A stretch of DNA of 64,000 nucleotides from SZUA-37 sp964472525. Its GTDB lineage: Bacteria > Pseudomonadota > Gammaproteobacteria > UBA6429 > Thiohalophilaceae. The notes under the pieces were generated by a model. That model saw only the letters and a list, made by a program, of their open reading frames with translations. It was not told the DNA's origin and did not search any database. Made by a program: the position numbers and the translations under genes. The DNA lies in the NCBI GenBank assembly GCA_964472525.1, contig CAYYLL010000003.1, forward strand, positions 1-64,000. Reading direction: 5' to 3'. Positions 18,198-26,103 of this stretch are shown piece after piece (position 1 is the stretch's first letter; every line of letters begins with the position of its first letter).

Positions 18198-18383
18198 ATG
18201 GCTGGTAAAAAGAAAATTAAAGTGACTCAGTTTAAAAGTACGATTGGTCGCTTGGCTGCCCATAAAGCATGTGTGGCCGGATTAGGTTTACGTCGTATCA
18301 ATCATACTGTTGAAGTTGAAGATACACCTTCAGTTCGCGGCATGATCAATACCGTGTCATATATGGTTAAAGTTGAGGAATAA
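18198..18383 (+). CDS. rpmD: 50S ribosomal protein L30
   Basis: This 61-residue L30 has the family core KVTQFKSTIGRLAAHKACVA followed by GLGLRRINHTVEVEDTPSVR. It is a small, non-universal 50S protein, and its presence in this position between rpsE and rplO is the standard bacterial order. Spacing is 4 nt from rpsE and 2 nt to rplO. Confidence 0.98.
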   Translation: MAGKKKIKVTQFKSTIGRLAAHKACVAGLGLRRINHTVEVEDTPSVRGMINTVSYMVKVEE

Positions 18384-18385
18384 TC

Positions 18386-18817
18386 ATGCGTTTAAATACA
18401 CTCAAACCAGCTGAAGGTTCACATAAAACAGCAAAGCGTGTTGGCCGTGGTATTGGTTCTGGTTTAGGTAAAACCTGTGGACGTGGCCATAAAGGTCAAA
18501 AATCACGTTCAGGTGGTTATCACAAAGTTGGTTTTGAAGGCGGACAAATGCCTTTGCAACGTCGTTTACCTAAACGTGGTTTTAGTTCACGCATTGGTTT
18601 TGTGACCGACGAAATTAGAACGCACGAGCTTAATCTTTTTGAAGGTGTTGTTGATTTAGCAGCATTAAAAGCGGCGAACCTTGTGCGTAATGACATTTTA
18701 CGTGCCAAAGTGATGTTGTCTGGTGAAGTTACTAAAGCAGTAACAGTTAAAGGTTTACGTGTAACGAAAGGTGCTCGCGCAGCAATTGAAGCGGCTGGCG
18801 GGAAGATAGAAGACTAG
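18386..18817 (+). CDS. rplO: 50S ribosomal protein L15
   Basis: This 143-residue L15 begins MRLNTLKPAEGSHKTAKRVG and has the Gly/Lys/Arg-rich segment GIGSGLGKTCGRGHKGQKSR, which threads into 23S rRNA. The C-terminus contains GLRVTKGARAAIEAAGGKIE. Its TAG stop overlaps the GTG start of secY by one base. Confidence 0.99.
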   Translation: MRLNTLKPAEGSHKTAKRVGRGIGSGLGKTCGRGHKGQKSRSGGYHKVGFEGGQMPLQRRLPKRGFSSRIGFVTDEIRTHELNLFEGVVDLAALKAANLVRNDILRAKVMLSGEVTKAVTVKGLRVTKGARAAIEAAGGKIED

Positions 18818-20142
18818 TGGCAACGCGTAAGAACATTCCTTCAGCAAGTAGCGGGAAGCTTGGTGAATTGCGTCAAAGAATTTTCTTTGTTATTGGCGCA
18901 TTACTGGTATTCCGAATTGGCTCATTTATTACTGTTCCGGGGATTGACCCGGCTCAGTTAGCTCAAATGGTTGAGCAACAAAAAGGTACCATTTTAGACA
19001 TGTTTAACATGTTCTCCGGTGGCGCGTTATCACGATTGTCGTTGTTTGCATTAGGTATTATGCCTTATATATCTTCGTCAATTATTATTCAGTTATTAAC
19101 CAAGGTGCATCCTGCACTTGAAGCCTTGAGCAAAGAAGGTGCTTCAGGTCGGCGTAAGATTACCCAATATACACGTTACGGTACGTTGTTTTTAGGTACC
19201 TTTCAGTCTTTTGGTATTGCGGTTGCCTTATTCAGACAAGATGGTCTGGTTATTATTGATAGTGCTTACTTATTTTATTTTACAACGGTCATTACCTTAG
19301 TGACGGGTACCATGTTTTTAATGTGGTTAGGTGAACAAATTACAGAACGTGGTATTGGTAACGGTATTTCACTGATTATTTTTGCCGGGATTGTAGCGGG
19401 TTTGCCAAGAGCCGTTGCGGGTACACTCGAACGCGGTAGTACCGGTGAAATGAGTTCAGCCGTTATTTTGATTTTATTTATTTTGGCTATTGCAGTCACC
19501 GCGTTTGTTGTTTTCATGGAACGTGGTCAACGGCGTATTACGGTTAATTATGCTCAACGCCAACAGGGGCGGGGCATGTATCAGGGGCAAACGAGTCATT
19601 TGCCATTGAAGATTAATATGGCGGGCGTTATTCCACCTATTTTTGCTTCAAGTATTATTTTGTTTCCAGCTACCATCGCCGGTTGGTTTGGTAATGACAC
19701 GAGTTTAAGCTGGTTGGTTGATATACGGACGATGTTATCACCGGGGCAACCTTTATATGTATTGTTATATGCGGTTGCCATCGTTTTCTTCTGTTTCTTT
19801 TATACAGCGTTAATGTATAACCCGAAAGAAACAGCCGACAACCTGAAAAAAGCAAATGCGATTATTCCCGGTGTGCGCCCAGGGGAACAAACAGCGAAAC
19901 ATATTGATACTATTTTAGGTCGTCTCACATTAGTCGGGGCCATCTATATTACAGCGGTAAGTTTATTACCTGAATTTTTGATTCTGGAATGGAACGTTCC
20001 ATTTTATTTTGGTGGAACATCGTTATTGATTATTGTTGTGGTGGTAATGGATTCTATGGCGCAAATTCAAGCGCATATGATGTCGCATCAATATGAAGGG
20101 CTGATGAAAAAAGCCAATCCGAAAGGTCAAGGTAGAACATAA
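18817..20142 (+). CDS. secY: Preprotein translocase subunit SecY
   Basis: SecY forms the protein-conducting channel in the inner membrane with SecE and SecG. The 441-residue sequence shows ten hydrophobic segments and the signatures GIMPYISSSIIIQLL (TM2 region), ITERGIGNGISLIIFAGIVA and MYNPKETADNLKKANAIIPG (cytoplasmic loop C5 region contacting SecA and ribosomes). The start is GTG at 18817, overlapping the rplO stop, with the ribosome binding sequence inside rplO. The C-terminus MKKANPKGQGRT is typical. Confidence 0.98.
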   Translation: MATRKNIPSASSGKLGELRQRIFFVIGALLVFRIGSFITVPGIDPAQLAQMVEQQKGTILDMFNMFSGGALSRLSLFALGIMPYISSSIIIQLLTKVHPALEALSKEGASGRRKITQYTRYGTLFLGTFQSFGIAVALFRQDGLVIIDSAYLFYFTTVITLVTGTMFLMWLGEQITERGIGNGISLIIFAGIVAGLPRAVAGTLERGSTGEMSSAVILILFILAIAVTAFVVFMERGQRRITVNYAQRQQGRGMYQGQTSHLPLKINMAGVIPPIFASSIILFPATIAGWFGNDTSLSWLVDIRTMLSPGQPLYVLLYAVAIVFFCFFYTALMYNPKETADNLKKANAIIPGVRPGEQTAKHIDTILGRLTLVGAIYITAVSLLPEFLILEWNVPFYFGGTSLLIIVVVVMDSMAQIQAHMMSHQYEGLMKKANPKGQGRT

Positions 20143-20216
20143 TTCTGGAAATAGTGGCCTGATTTAGGCAGCAAGTTTCAGAATGGTTATTAAACAAGTT
20201 TTTAGGAGTAACTAGC

Positions 20217-20330
20217 ATGAAAGTGAGAGCATCAGTAAAGAAAATGTGTTCAAACTGTAAAGTTATCCGTCGCCACGGTGTTGTGCGTGTCATTTGTAAG
20301 AATGGACGCCATAAGCAACGTCAGGGTTAA
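20217..20330 (+). CDS. rpmJ: 50S ribosomal protein L36
   Basis: This 37-residue protein reads MKVRASVKKMCSNCKVIRRH and continues to RHKQRQG. C11, C14, C27 and H32 form the zinc-ribbon ligand set, so it is the zinc-binding form of L36. ATG at 20217 follows an AGGAG ribosome binding site at 20204-20208. It lies between secY and the alpha genes, as in E. coli. Confidence 0.97.
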   Translation: MKVRASVKKMCSNCKVIRRHGVVRVICKNGRHKQRQG

Positions 20331-20374
20331 GGGTGTAGCGAGCTGTTTTTCAAGGCTTTAATCGAGGTTAGGTC

Positions 20375-20403
20375 TTGCTCAGTTCACTAGAAATGCGTAC
20401 AAT
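20375..20403 (+). promoter_or_regulatory. Predicted sigma-70 promoter of the alpha (rpsM-rplQ) genes
   Basis: TTGCTC at 20375-20380 and TACAAT at 20398-20403 are separated by 17 bp, inside the 142-bp gap between rpmJ and rpsM. This would start transcription about 60 nt before rpsM and provide a leader for S4-type autoregulation. The call rests on consensus match and position only. Confidence 0.6.
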
Positions 20404-20410
20404 CAGCGGT

Positions 20411-20472
20411 TTCGCGCGGCACGAAAATTTCGGGCTGCGTGATGATTTATTGAAATTTTGAGGAAGTAATCC
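20411..20472 (+). promoter_or_regulatory. Candidate S4-responsive leader of the alpha operon
   Basis: The leader before rpsM contains AAAATTTC (20424-20431), which can fold back locally within CGAAAATTTCG or pair with GAAATTTT (20452-20459), just upstream of the GAGGAAG ribosome binding site (20460-20466). Mutually exclusive pairings near the ribosome binding site are what S4-controlled alpha leaders of gammaproteobacteria use. I cannot confirm a match to the known pseudoknot. Confidence 0.4.
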
Positions 20473-20829
20473 ATGGCCCGTATAGCCGGAATTAATGTAC
20501 CCGATCATAAGCATGCTGTTATTGCTTTGACTGCCATTTATGGTGTGGGTCGGACGCGCGCACAACAGATTTGTGCCGCAGTCGGTGTTGAACCTAGCAC
20601 CAAGATCAGCGCAATCGATGAAAATGTTTTAGAACAAATTCGTGGTGAAATTGCAAAATACACTGTTGAAGGCGATCTGCGTCGTGAAGTGTCTATGAAC
20701 ATCAAACGTTTGATGGATTTGGGTACTTTTCGTGGTATCCGTCATCGTCGTGGTCTTCCACTTCGCGGTCAACGCACTAAAACAAATGCTCGGACTCGTA
20801 AAGGTCCACGTAAACCCATTAAAAGATAA
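20473..20829 (+). CDS. rpsM: 30S ribosomal protein S13
   Basis: This 118-residue S13 begins MARIAGINVPDHKHAVIALT, has the helix-two-turn-helix segment and the C-terminal tail RGQRTKTNARTRKGPRKPIK. S13 contacts tRNA in the A and P sites and L5 across the subunit interface. The ATG follows GAGGAAG by 6 nt. It is the first gene of the alpha set. Confidence 0.99.
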   Translation: MARIAGINVPDHKHAVIALTAIYGVGRTRAQQICAAVGVEPSTKISAIDENVLEQIRGEIAKYTVEGDLRREVSMNIKRLMDLGTFRGIRHRRGLPLRGQRTKTNARTRKGPRKPIKR

Positions 20830-20850
20830 GTCTTTAGGTAAGTAATTAAT

Positions 20851-21243
20851 ATGGCAACTAAAAAAACTCATTCGCGCAAGAAAAAGGTTAAACGCGACGT
20901 CTCTGACGGTATCGCGCATATCCACGCATCCTTTAATAATACGATTGTGATGATCACTGACCGACAAGGCAATGCCTTATGTTGGGCAACTGCGGGTGGC
21001 TCTGGTTTCCGTGGCTCACGTAAAAGTACCCCTTTTGCAGCACAAGTTGCGGCTGAACGTGTGGGCACGATGGCAAAAGAGTTTGGCATGAAGAACCTGG
21101 AAGTGAATGTAAAGGGCCCAGGTCCTGGTCGTGAATCTGCAGTACGTGCATTACACGCAAATGGTTTTAAAATTACAAATATTTCGGATGTGACACCTAT
21201 ACCACATAATGGTTGTCGTCCACCGAAACGTCGTCGAGTTTAG
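20851..21243 (+). CDS. rpsK: 30S ribosomal protein S11
   Basis: This 130-residue S11 has SDGIAHIHASFNNTIVMITD and the C-terminal signature ISDVTPIPHNGCRPPKRRRV. S11 is on the 30S platform near the E-site mRNA and contacts S18 and S21. Twenty-one nt separate it from rpsM. Confidence 0.99.
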   Translation: MATKKTHSRKKKVKRDVSDGIAHIHASFNNTIVMITDRQGNALCWATAGGSGFRGSRKSTPFAAQVAAERVGTMAKEFGMKNLEVNVKGPGPGRESAVRALHANGFKITNISDVTPIPHNGCRPPKRRRV

Positions 21244-21253
21244 GAGTAGTACA

Positions 21254-21880
21254 TTGGCTAAATATATTGGACCCAAGTGTCGTCAATGCCGTCGTGAAGG
21301 CGATAAATTGTTTTTAAAAGGCGATAAATGTTTTTCAAGTAAATGTGCGATGGAAAATCGTCCATTCCCACCCGGACAACACGGTCAAAAACGGACTCGT
21401 ATGTCAGACTATGCGGGACAGTTGCGTGAGAAACAGAAATTACGCCGCGTATACGGTATTTTAGAAAAACAATTCCGAGGCTATTATAAAGAAGCGGATC
21501 GAATTAAAGGTTCAACGGGTGAAAACTTGTTACAACTTTTAGAATCACGCTTGGATAATGTTGTCTTTCGTATGGGCTTTGGAGCCTCTCGGAGTGAAGC
21601 ACGTCAATTAGTGCGTCATAATGCAATTATGGTTAATGGCAAAAAATTAAATATCCCTTCTGCACAAATTGTGGCAGGTGATGTGATTGCCATTTCAACG
21701 AAAGCGAAAAGCCAGCTACGTATTAAGGGTGCTGTTGATGCTTCCCAAACACGTGGCATCGTTGAATGGGTTGATGTTGATACAACCAAGTTGGAAGGCA
21801 TTTATAAAAATGTGCCTGAACGCAGTGATTTACCATCAGATATTAAAGAAAATCTGGTTGTAGAATTGTATTCCAAGTAA
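21254..21880 (+). CDS. rpsD: 30S ribosomal protein S4 (TTG start)
   Basis: The S4 sequence begins at a TTG codon (21254) giving MAKYIGPKCRQCRREGDKLF and 208 residues, close to the 206 of E. coli. An upstream ATG in the same frame (21209) lies inside rpsK and would add 15 unrelated residues, so I rejected it. TAGGAG at 21241-21246 is ideally placed for the TTG. The S4 RNA-binding domain RLDNVVFRMGFGASRSEARQ is present. S4 nucleates 30S assembly and represses alpha operons. A TTG start on such a highly expressed gene is notable. Confidence 0.96.
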   Translation: MAKYIGPKCRQCRREGDKLFLKGDKCFSSKCAMENRPFPPGQHGQKRTRMSDYAGQLREKQKLRRVYGILEKQFRGYYKEADRIKGSTGENLLQLLESRLDNVVFRMGFGASRSEARQLVRHNAIMVNGKKLNIPSAQIVAGDVIAISTKAKSQLRIKGAVDASQTRGIVEWVDVDTTKLEGIYKNVPERSDLPSDIKENLVVELYSK

Positions 21881-21935
21881 TTAAGCACAAATTAAATTTT
21901 ATTAATTTCTCAAAATTAGATAAAGAGGGTATTAC

Positions 21936-22958
21936 ATGCAAGGTATAGCTGAATTTTTGACCCCGCGAATTGTTGATGTAAATCAAGTCAGTGACACGCA
22001 GGCGAAAGTCACCTTGGAACCCCTAGAACGTGGTTTTGGCCACACTTTAGGTAATGCACTGCGTCGTATATTACTGTCATCAATGACAGGCTACTCTATT
22101 ATTGAAGTAGAAATTGATGGCGTATTACATGAGTACACCACGGTTGAAGGTGTGCAGGAAGATGTGATGAACATCTTACTTAATTTGAAGGGCGTTGCTC
22201 TGAGAATGGATGACGCAGAAACATCCACTGCAAGATTAACACTGAATAAAAAAGGTCCTTGTGTTGTTACCGCAGGTGACATTGCTGTTGACCATAATAT
22301 TGAAGTCGTTAACCCTGACCATGTGATCGCACATTTAACCGATGTTGGTGAACTGAACATGGTGATGAAAGTTGCAGCGGGTCGTGGTTATGAAGCTTCT
22401 AACCTGCGCATTGTTGACGAAGAAGAAGATCGTCCCATTGGGCGGTTACAGTTAGATGCGTCTTATAGTCCTGTCTCGCGTGTTTCCTATAACGTTGAAA
22501 GTGCACGAGTTGAACAGCGAACTAACCTTGATAAATTAATTATTGAGTTAGAAACGGACGGTACAATTGAGCCAGAACAAGCTATTCGCAATGCCGCCAC
22601 TATTTTGCAGGAACAATTAGCCGCGTTTGTTGATTTACGTAGTAAAGAAGCCGATGAGCCATCTGAACAGGAACCCGATATCGATCCAATCCTGTTACGT
22701 CCAGTTGATGATTTAGAATTAACAGTACGTTCAGCAAATTGCTTAAAAGCAGAACAAATTTACTATATTGGTGACTTAATTCAATGTACTGAAGTTGAAT
22801 TACTGAAAACACCTAATTTAGGTAAGAAGTCGTTAACAGAAATTAAAGATGTGCTTGCTTCACGTGGCCTATCATTAGGTTTACGTTTGGAAAACTGGCC
22901 ACCAGCCAGTTTAGTAGGTAGCAAAGAAGATAAACCAGTTTCAACATTGTTGGGCTAG
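21936..22958 (+). CDS. rpoA: DNA-directed RNA polymerase subunit alpha
   Basis: This 340-residue alpha subunit has the dimerising N-terminal domain (LEPLERGFGHTLGNALRRIL), a linker (SKEADEPSEQEPDIDPILLR), and the C-terminal DNA- and activator-binding domain, whose helix-hairpin-helix regions read AEQIYYIGDLIQCTEVELLK and TPNLGKKSLTEIKDVLASRG. It is slightly longer than the 329 of E. coli, with the extra residues in the linker and tail. AGAGGG precedes ATG 21936. Confidence 0.99.
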   Translation: MQGIAEFLTPRIVDVNQVSDTQAKVTLEPLERGFGHTLGNALRRILLSSMTGYSIIEVEIDGVLHEYTTVEGVQEDVMNILLNLKGVALRMDDAETSTARLTLNKKGPCVVTAGDIAVDHNIEVVNPDHVIAHLTDVGELNMVMKVAAGRGYEASNLRIVDEEEDRPIGRLQLDASYSPVSRVSYNVESARVEQRTNLDKLIIELETDGTIEPEQAIRNAATILQEQLAAFVDLRSKEADEPSEQEPDIDPILLRPVDDLELTVRSANCLKAEQIYYIGDLIQCTEVELLKTPNLGKKSLTEIKDVLASRGLSLGLRLENWPPASLVGSKEDKPVSTLLG

Positions 22959-23002
22959 TTTTAATTTTTAAGTAAATACAGAATTGAATATAGGGTAGTA
23001 TC

Positions 23003-23395
23003 ATGCGTCATCGTCAAAGTGGTCGACAACTTAATCGCAATAGTTCACATCGAAAAGCGATGTTTAAAAATATGTCATCATCATTATTTAAACATGAACT
23101 TATTCGCACAACACTTGCAAAAGCAAAAGAATTACGTCGCAAAGCCGAACCGTTAATTACATTAGCGAAAAAAGACTCTGTTGCCAATCGTCGTTTAGCC
23201 TTTGCACGTTTAGGCGATCGAGATATTGTTACAAAGTTATTTAATGAACTTGGTCCACGTTATGTCGAACGTCCAGGTGGTTACTTGCGTATTTTAAAAT
23301 GCGGTTTTCGTACCGGAGATAAAGCACCGATGGCTTATGTTGAACTTGTTGACCGTCCTATTGTAGAAGATGAAGAAGAAGCTGTTGAAGAATAA
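23003..23395 (+). CDS. rplQ: 50S ribosomal protein L17
   Basis: This 130-residue L17 begins MRHRQSGRQLNRNSSHRKAM and has NMSSSLFKHELIRTTLAKAK and the C-terminal GFRTGDKAPMAYVELVDRP. It is located near the tunnel exit. The tail is strongly acidic (EDEEEAVEE). It is the last gene of the block, followed by a strong terminator. Confidence 0.99.
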   Translation: MRHRQSGRQLNRNSSHRKAMFKNMSSSLFKHELIRTTLAKAKELRRKAEPLITLAKKDSVANRRLAFARLGDRDIVTKLFNELGPRYVERPGGYLRILKCGFRTGDKAPMAYVELVDRPIVEDEEEAVEE

Positions 23396-23411
23396 CGGTT
23401 TGTTTTGTATT

Positions 23412-23440
23412 AAAAAGCCGGGCTTTTGCCCGGTTTTTTT
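23412..23440 (+). terminator. Rho-independent terminator after rplQ
   Basis: CCGGGC (23418-23423), loop TTTT and GCCCGG (23428-23433) form a GC-rich stem preceded by an A-run and followed by seven Ts. This is a classic intrinsic terminator closing the alpha operon. Confidence 0.95.
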
Positions 23441-23474
23441 ATGTCGGGAATAAAATAATAGAGTCTAATTAAGT

Positions 23475-24440
23475 ATGTTTCGATCTTTCCAAAATAATAG
23501 ATCAAAAAAGCTGAATTATATCTTTGGTATTCTCTTAAGCTTAGCGGTTATTTATTCTGTCTTTTTTTTAAAGACGGATTTAACACGGTATCGAGCTATT
23601 CAAGAGCTTTGGAATTTTGGGCATGTCTTTCTTTTTATTGGACTGAGTTATTTAGTTATTAAGCATCTCTTTAAAGATTCGTCATTCTCGGTTTACATAC
23701 AATTTATTTTAATCACGATAGGCTCTGTTTTACTGGGTATGTTGATTGAATATCTACAAACATTTACTGGTAGAGATAAAAGTGGCTACGATGTTCTTTT
23801 AGATTTAGTGGGTGGATGTATTGGTTTTGTTATTTTTTCCAGAACATTATCAGGAATGAATCGATTTGTGCGAGTCAGTTTTGGCTTAGGGGTGATTGCT
23901 TTTACATTGGTGGTACTTAGGCCAATGTTGAATATTATTATTGATGATGTTCAACAAAGAAAAGAGTTTCCTGTTTTAGTTTCCAATAAGAGCGACAGAG
24001 AGCTTTCCCGCTTTATTACAAATAAGGTCGGTTTAAAGCTTGTTCCTGATAATAACAAGCAGTCTGATTACAAGTTATTACGAATGGATTTTTATCCGGG
24101 TAAATACCCAACAGCAGGTCTTGATAATTCTGATCAGGATTGGAGAAGCTATAAGTACCTAAGTTTCAATGTGTTTAGCCCTTACCCCGCATCGTCATTT
24201 AATATTCGAATACATGATGAGTTACATGAACAAAGTGGATATCGTTATCAGGATAGATTTAACGAACGTATTCAACTATCCTCAGGGTGGAATAAAATAA
24301 GAATAGCCTTGAATGATGTAAAACGGGCACCGCTTAAACGTGATATGAATATGCAACGGATAAGAAAGTTAATGTTTTTTAAAATAAATCTGAATAAACC
24401 AGTCTACTTTCTTTTTAGTCCTATCAAGCTTGAAAAATGA
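23475..24440 (+). CDS. VanZ-like membrane protein with C-terminal carbohydrate-binding-like domain
   Basis: This is a 321-residue protein. Residues 15-140 hold four to five hydrophobic segments and VanZ-family features (NFGHVFLFIGLSYL, GMLIEYLQTFTGRDKSGYDV followed by a Gly-rich helix). VanZ of enterococci gives low-level teicoplanin resistance by an unknown mechanism; the wider family is uncharacterised. After a further transmembrane segment, residues about 170-320 look like a soluble beta-sandwich (YKYLSFNVFSPYPASSFNIR, RIQLSSGWNKIRIALNDVKR) similar to extracytoplasmic sugar-binding modules. The stop overlaps the next gene by 4 nt, so the two are probably co-expressed. Function is not known. 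Confidence 0.75.
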   Translation: MFRSFQNNRSKKLNYIFGILLSLAVIYSVFFLKTDLTRYRAIQELWNFGHVFLFIGLSYLVIKHLFKDSSFSVYIQFILITIGSVLLGMLIEYLQTFTGRDKSGYDVLLDLVGGCIGFVIFSRTLSGMNRFVRVSFGLGVIAFTLVVLRPMLNIIIDDVQQRKEFPVLVSNKSDRELSRFITNKVGLKLVPDNNKQSDYKLLRMDFYPGKYPTAGLDNSDQDWRSYKYLSFNVFSPYPASSFNIRIHDELHEQSGYRYQDRFNERIQLSSGWNKIRIALNDVKRAPLKRDMNMQRIRKLMFFKINLNKPVYFLFSPIKLEK

Positions 24441-25165
24441 TAATTTTGTATACCGATTTTACGTTGCATGGCCCGTATGTTGGCCAATTAAAGGCAGCTA
24501 TCTACAAACAAAACCCGAGTGTCAACATTATTGATTTAATGCATGATGTTCCAAACTTTAATATAAGATATTCGGCATGTTTGCTAAATAGTCTTATCGA
24601 GTATTTTCCTGATGATAGTGTATTTTGTTGTGTTATTGATCCTGGGGTGGGAAGTGCCCGACAATCTATTGTACTAAAAATAAATAATCAATATCTTATT
24701 GGGCCGGATAATGGTTTGTTTGAGTATATTCTTCGCTCAAGTCATAAATCACAAGCTTATAAAATAGTTTGGGCACCATCCCAACTAAGTGCCACCTTTC
24801 ATGGTCGAGATATTTTTGCTGTGATTGCAGCAAGGATTGCACAGATGGATTTTTCAGGTATTGATAAGCTGCCTTTAAATGATATTTTACGCTTTGATTG
24901 GGAAAATAATTTAGCAGAAATTATTTATATTGATGCTTACGGTAATTTGATGACAGGGATTGCTGCATCGGCTATTTCGACGGAAACCGTTATTGAATTA
25001 AAAGGTAGACGAGTTTATTTTGCAAAAACATACGCAGAGATGCCTACGAATCAACCGTGCTGGTATGTTAATTCAAACCAGCTTGTCGAAATAGCTTTAC
25101 GAGAACAAAATACTGCGAAAGCCTATTCTTCCCAAATTGGGGATATTGTCAATATATTAGAATAG
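24437..25165 (+). CDS. SAM hydroxide adenosyltransferase (SAM hydrolase, DUF62 family)
   Basis: This 242-residue protein belongs to the chlorinase/fluorinase superfamily. Family motifs seen are VIDPGVGSARQ, LIGPDNGLFEY, ATFHGRDIFA and IDAYGNLMTGIA. The catalytic triad known from SAM hydroxide adenosyltransferases (Asp, Arg, His) maps to D68, R75 and H122, so it should split S-adenosylmethionine with water to adenosine and methionine rather than use halide. The physiological reason for this reaction is unclear. It overlaps the VanZ-like gene by 4 nt (ATGA), suggesting translational coupling. Confidence 0.85.
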   Translation: MIILYTDFTLHGPYVGQLKAAIYKQNPSVNIIDLMHDVPNFNIRYSACLLNSLIEYFPDDSVFCCVIDPGVGSARQSIVLKINNQYLIGPDNGLFEYILRSSHKSQAYKIVWAPSQLSATFHGRDIFAVIAARIAQMDFSGIDKLPLNDILRFDWENNLAEIIYIDAYGNLMTGIAASAISTETVIELKGRRVYFAKTYAEMPTNQPCWYVNSNQLVEIALREQNTAKAYSSQIGDIVNILE

Positions 25166-25633
25166 AACTTTTAACTGGTTGATATTTATAGATAAATTCG
25201 ACTTAATTAATATTGAAAATAGCCGATATTATAATATGAAATCCTTGGGGGTAATCAGAATCACTTTCGGCAATTGGTAGCAGACAACGTAAAGTTTTAA
25301 TCGTTAAACCGTCTCCGCACTGAGACTTTCGCAAGGTGAAAATATAAAAGCGATTCTGGTGACAACAAAAGACCGTGGCTCGATTAAACATGCGGATTTA
25401 TTCAATCATATTGTTGATCGTAATATCACAAAAGATGGAAGCTTACTTCGTTTACTGGATTGAGCTTCAGGTTGAGTCCTATCTCTTATCATGGATTGAA
25501 TCGGGTAAAACAGAAGCGATTGCCACTTATTACTGTTACCGAATGAGGCGTAGTTAACGATTTTTCATATTAATCTTTGTTAATATTAGTTCGTTATTAA
25601 AAAAATGACGATTTGCACAAGGATGCGCCTATT
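25166..25633. other. 468-bp stretch without an intact gene; possible decayed gene
   Basis: No intact gene is recognisable. Plus-strand open fragments in different frames overlap in a way that resembles a frameshifted gene. One frame is open at 25308-25463 and contains KAILVTTKDRGSIKHADLFN. Another, at 25375-25557, contains IELQVESYLLSWIESGKTEA. I recognise neither. Homopolymer-poor AT-rich sequence leads into the following gene. It may be a decayed gene or simply intergenic DNA. Confidence 0.3.
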
Positions 25634-26095
25634 ATGCTTAACCACCTTCCTGCTGAAGATGCCTTTTCTCGAGCCATTGAACTCTACAATAAAAGAGAAT
25701 ACGGTAGTGCGATACCATTTTTTCTACATGCGATTCGAGGAACGGCAAAGAATAATTTCCATTCAAATGAGTATATGGCATTTTATGGCCTATGTTTAAT
25801 GCGGCTAGGCAATCGTGACGAAGGTTTTAATAAATGTGTTGTTGCGGCTGAGGTGGAGTTAAATAATCCAGAAGTATTTTTACATTTGGCCGCTGCCGCT
25901 ATTATTAAGCAGCGTCGCAGAATGGCACTTAAGGCCATCTCTCAAGGACTCGCGATTGAACCGGGTCACATGAAATTAAAGGCATTACGCAAGAAAATGG
26001 GAATACGGCGTAAACCTTTTTTTGGATTTTTATCACGCGACAATTTTATAAATGTTTTTTCGGGCAAGTTGCGTTATAAATTAATGGATCACTAA
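25634..26095 (+). CDS. Small TPR-like protein of unknown function
   Basis: This is a 153-residue protein. I chose ATG 25634 because AAGGA lies about 10 nt upstream; a TTG at 25613 in frame is an alternative. The sequence shows TPR-like helical repeats: DAFSRAIELYNKREYGSAIP, YGLCLMRLGNRDEGFNKCVV and LAAAAIIKQRRRMALKAISQ, the last followed by GLAIEPGH. The C-terminus is basic (KKMGIRRKPFFGF). There is no signal peptide, so it is probably a cytoplasmic scaffold protein. It converges with uvrA with only 8 bp between the stop codons. Confidence 0.65.
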   Translation: MLNHLPAEDAFSRAIELYNKREYGSAIPFFLHAIRGTAKNNFHSNEYMAFYGLCLMRLGNRDEGFNKCVVAAEVELNNPEVFLHLAAAAIIKQRRRMALKAISQGLAIEPGHMKLKALRKKMGIRRKPFFGFLSRDNFINVFSGKLRYKLMDH

Positions 26096-26103
26096 GATGT
26101 TTG

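Noticed and set aside
25375..25557. 60-codon frame as a real small gene
   Set aside because: No ribosome binding site, no recognisable family, and it sits among other broken frames. Described instead as part of a possible decayed gene.
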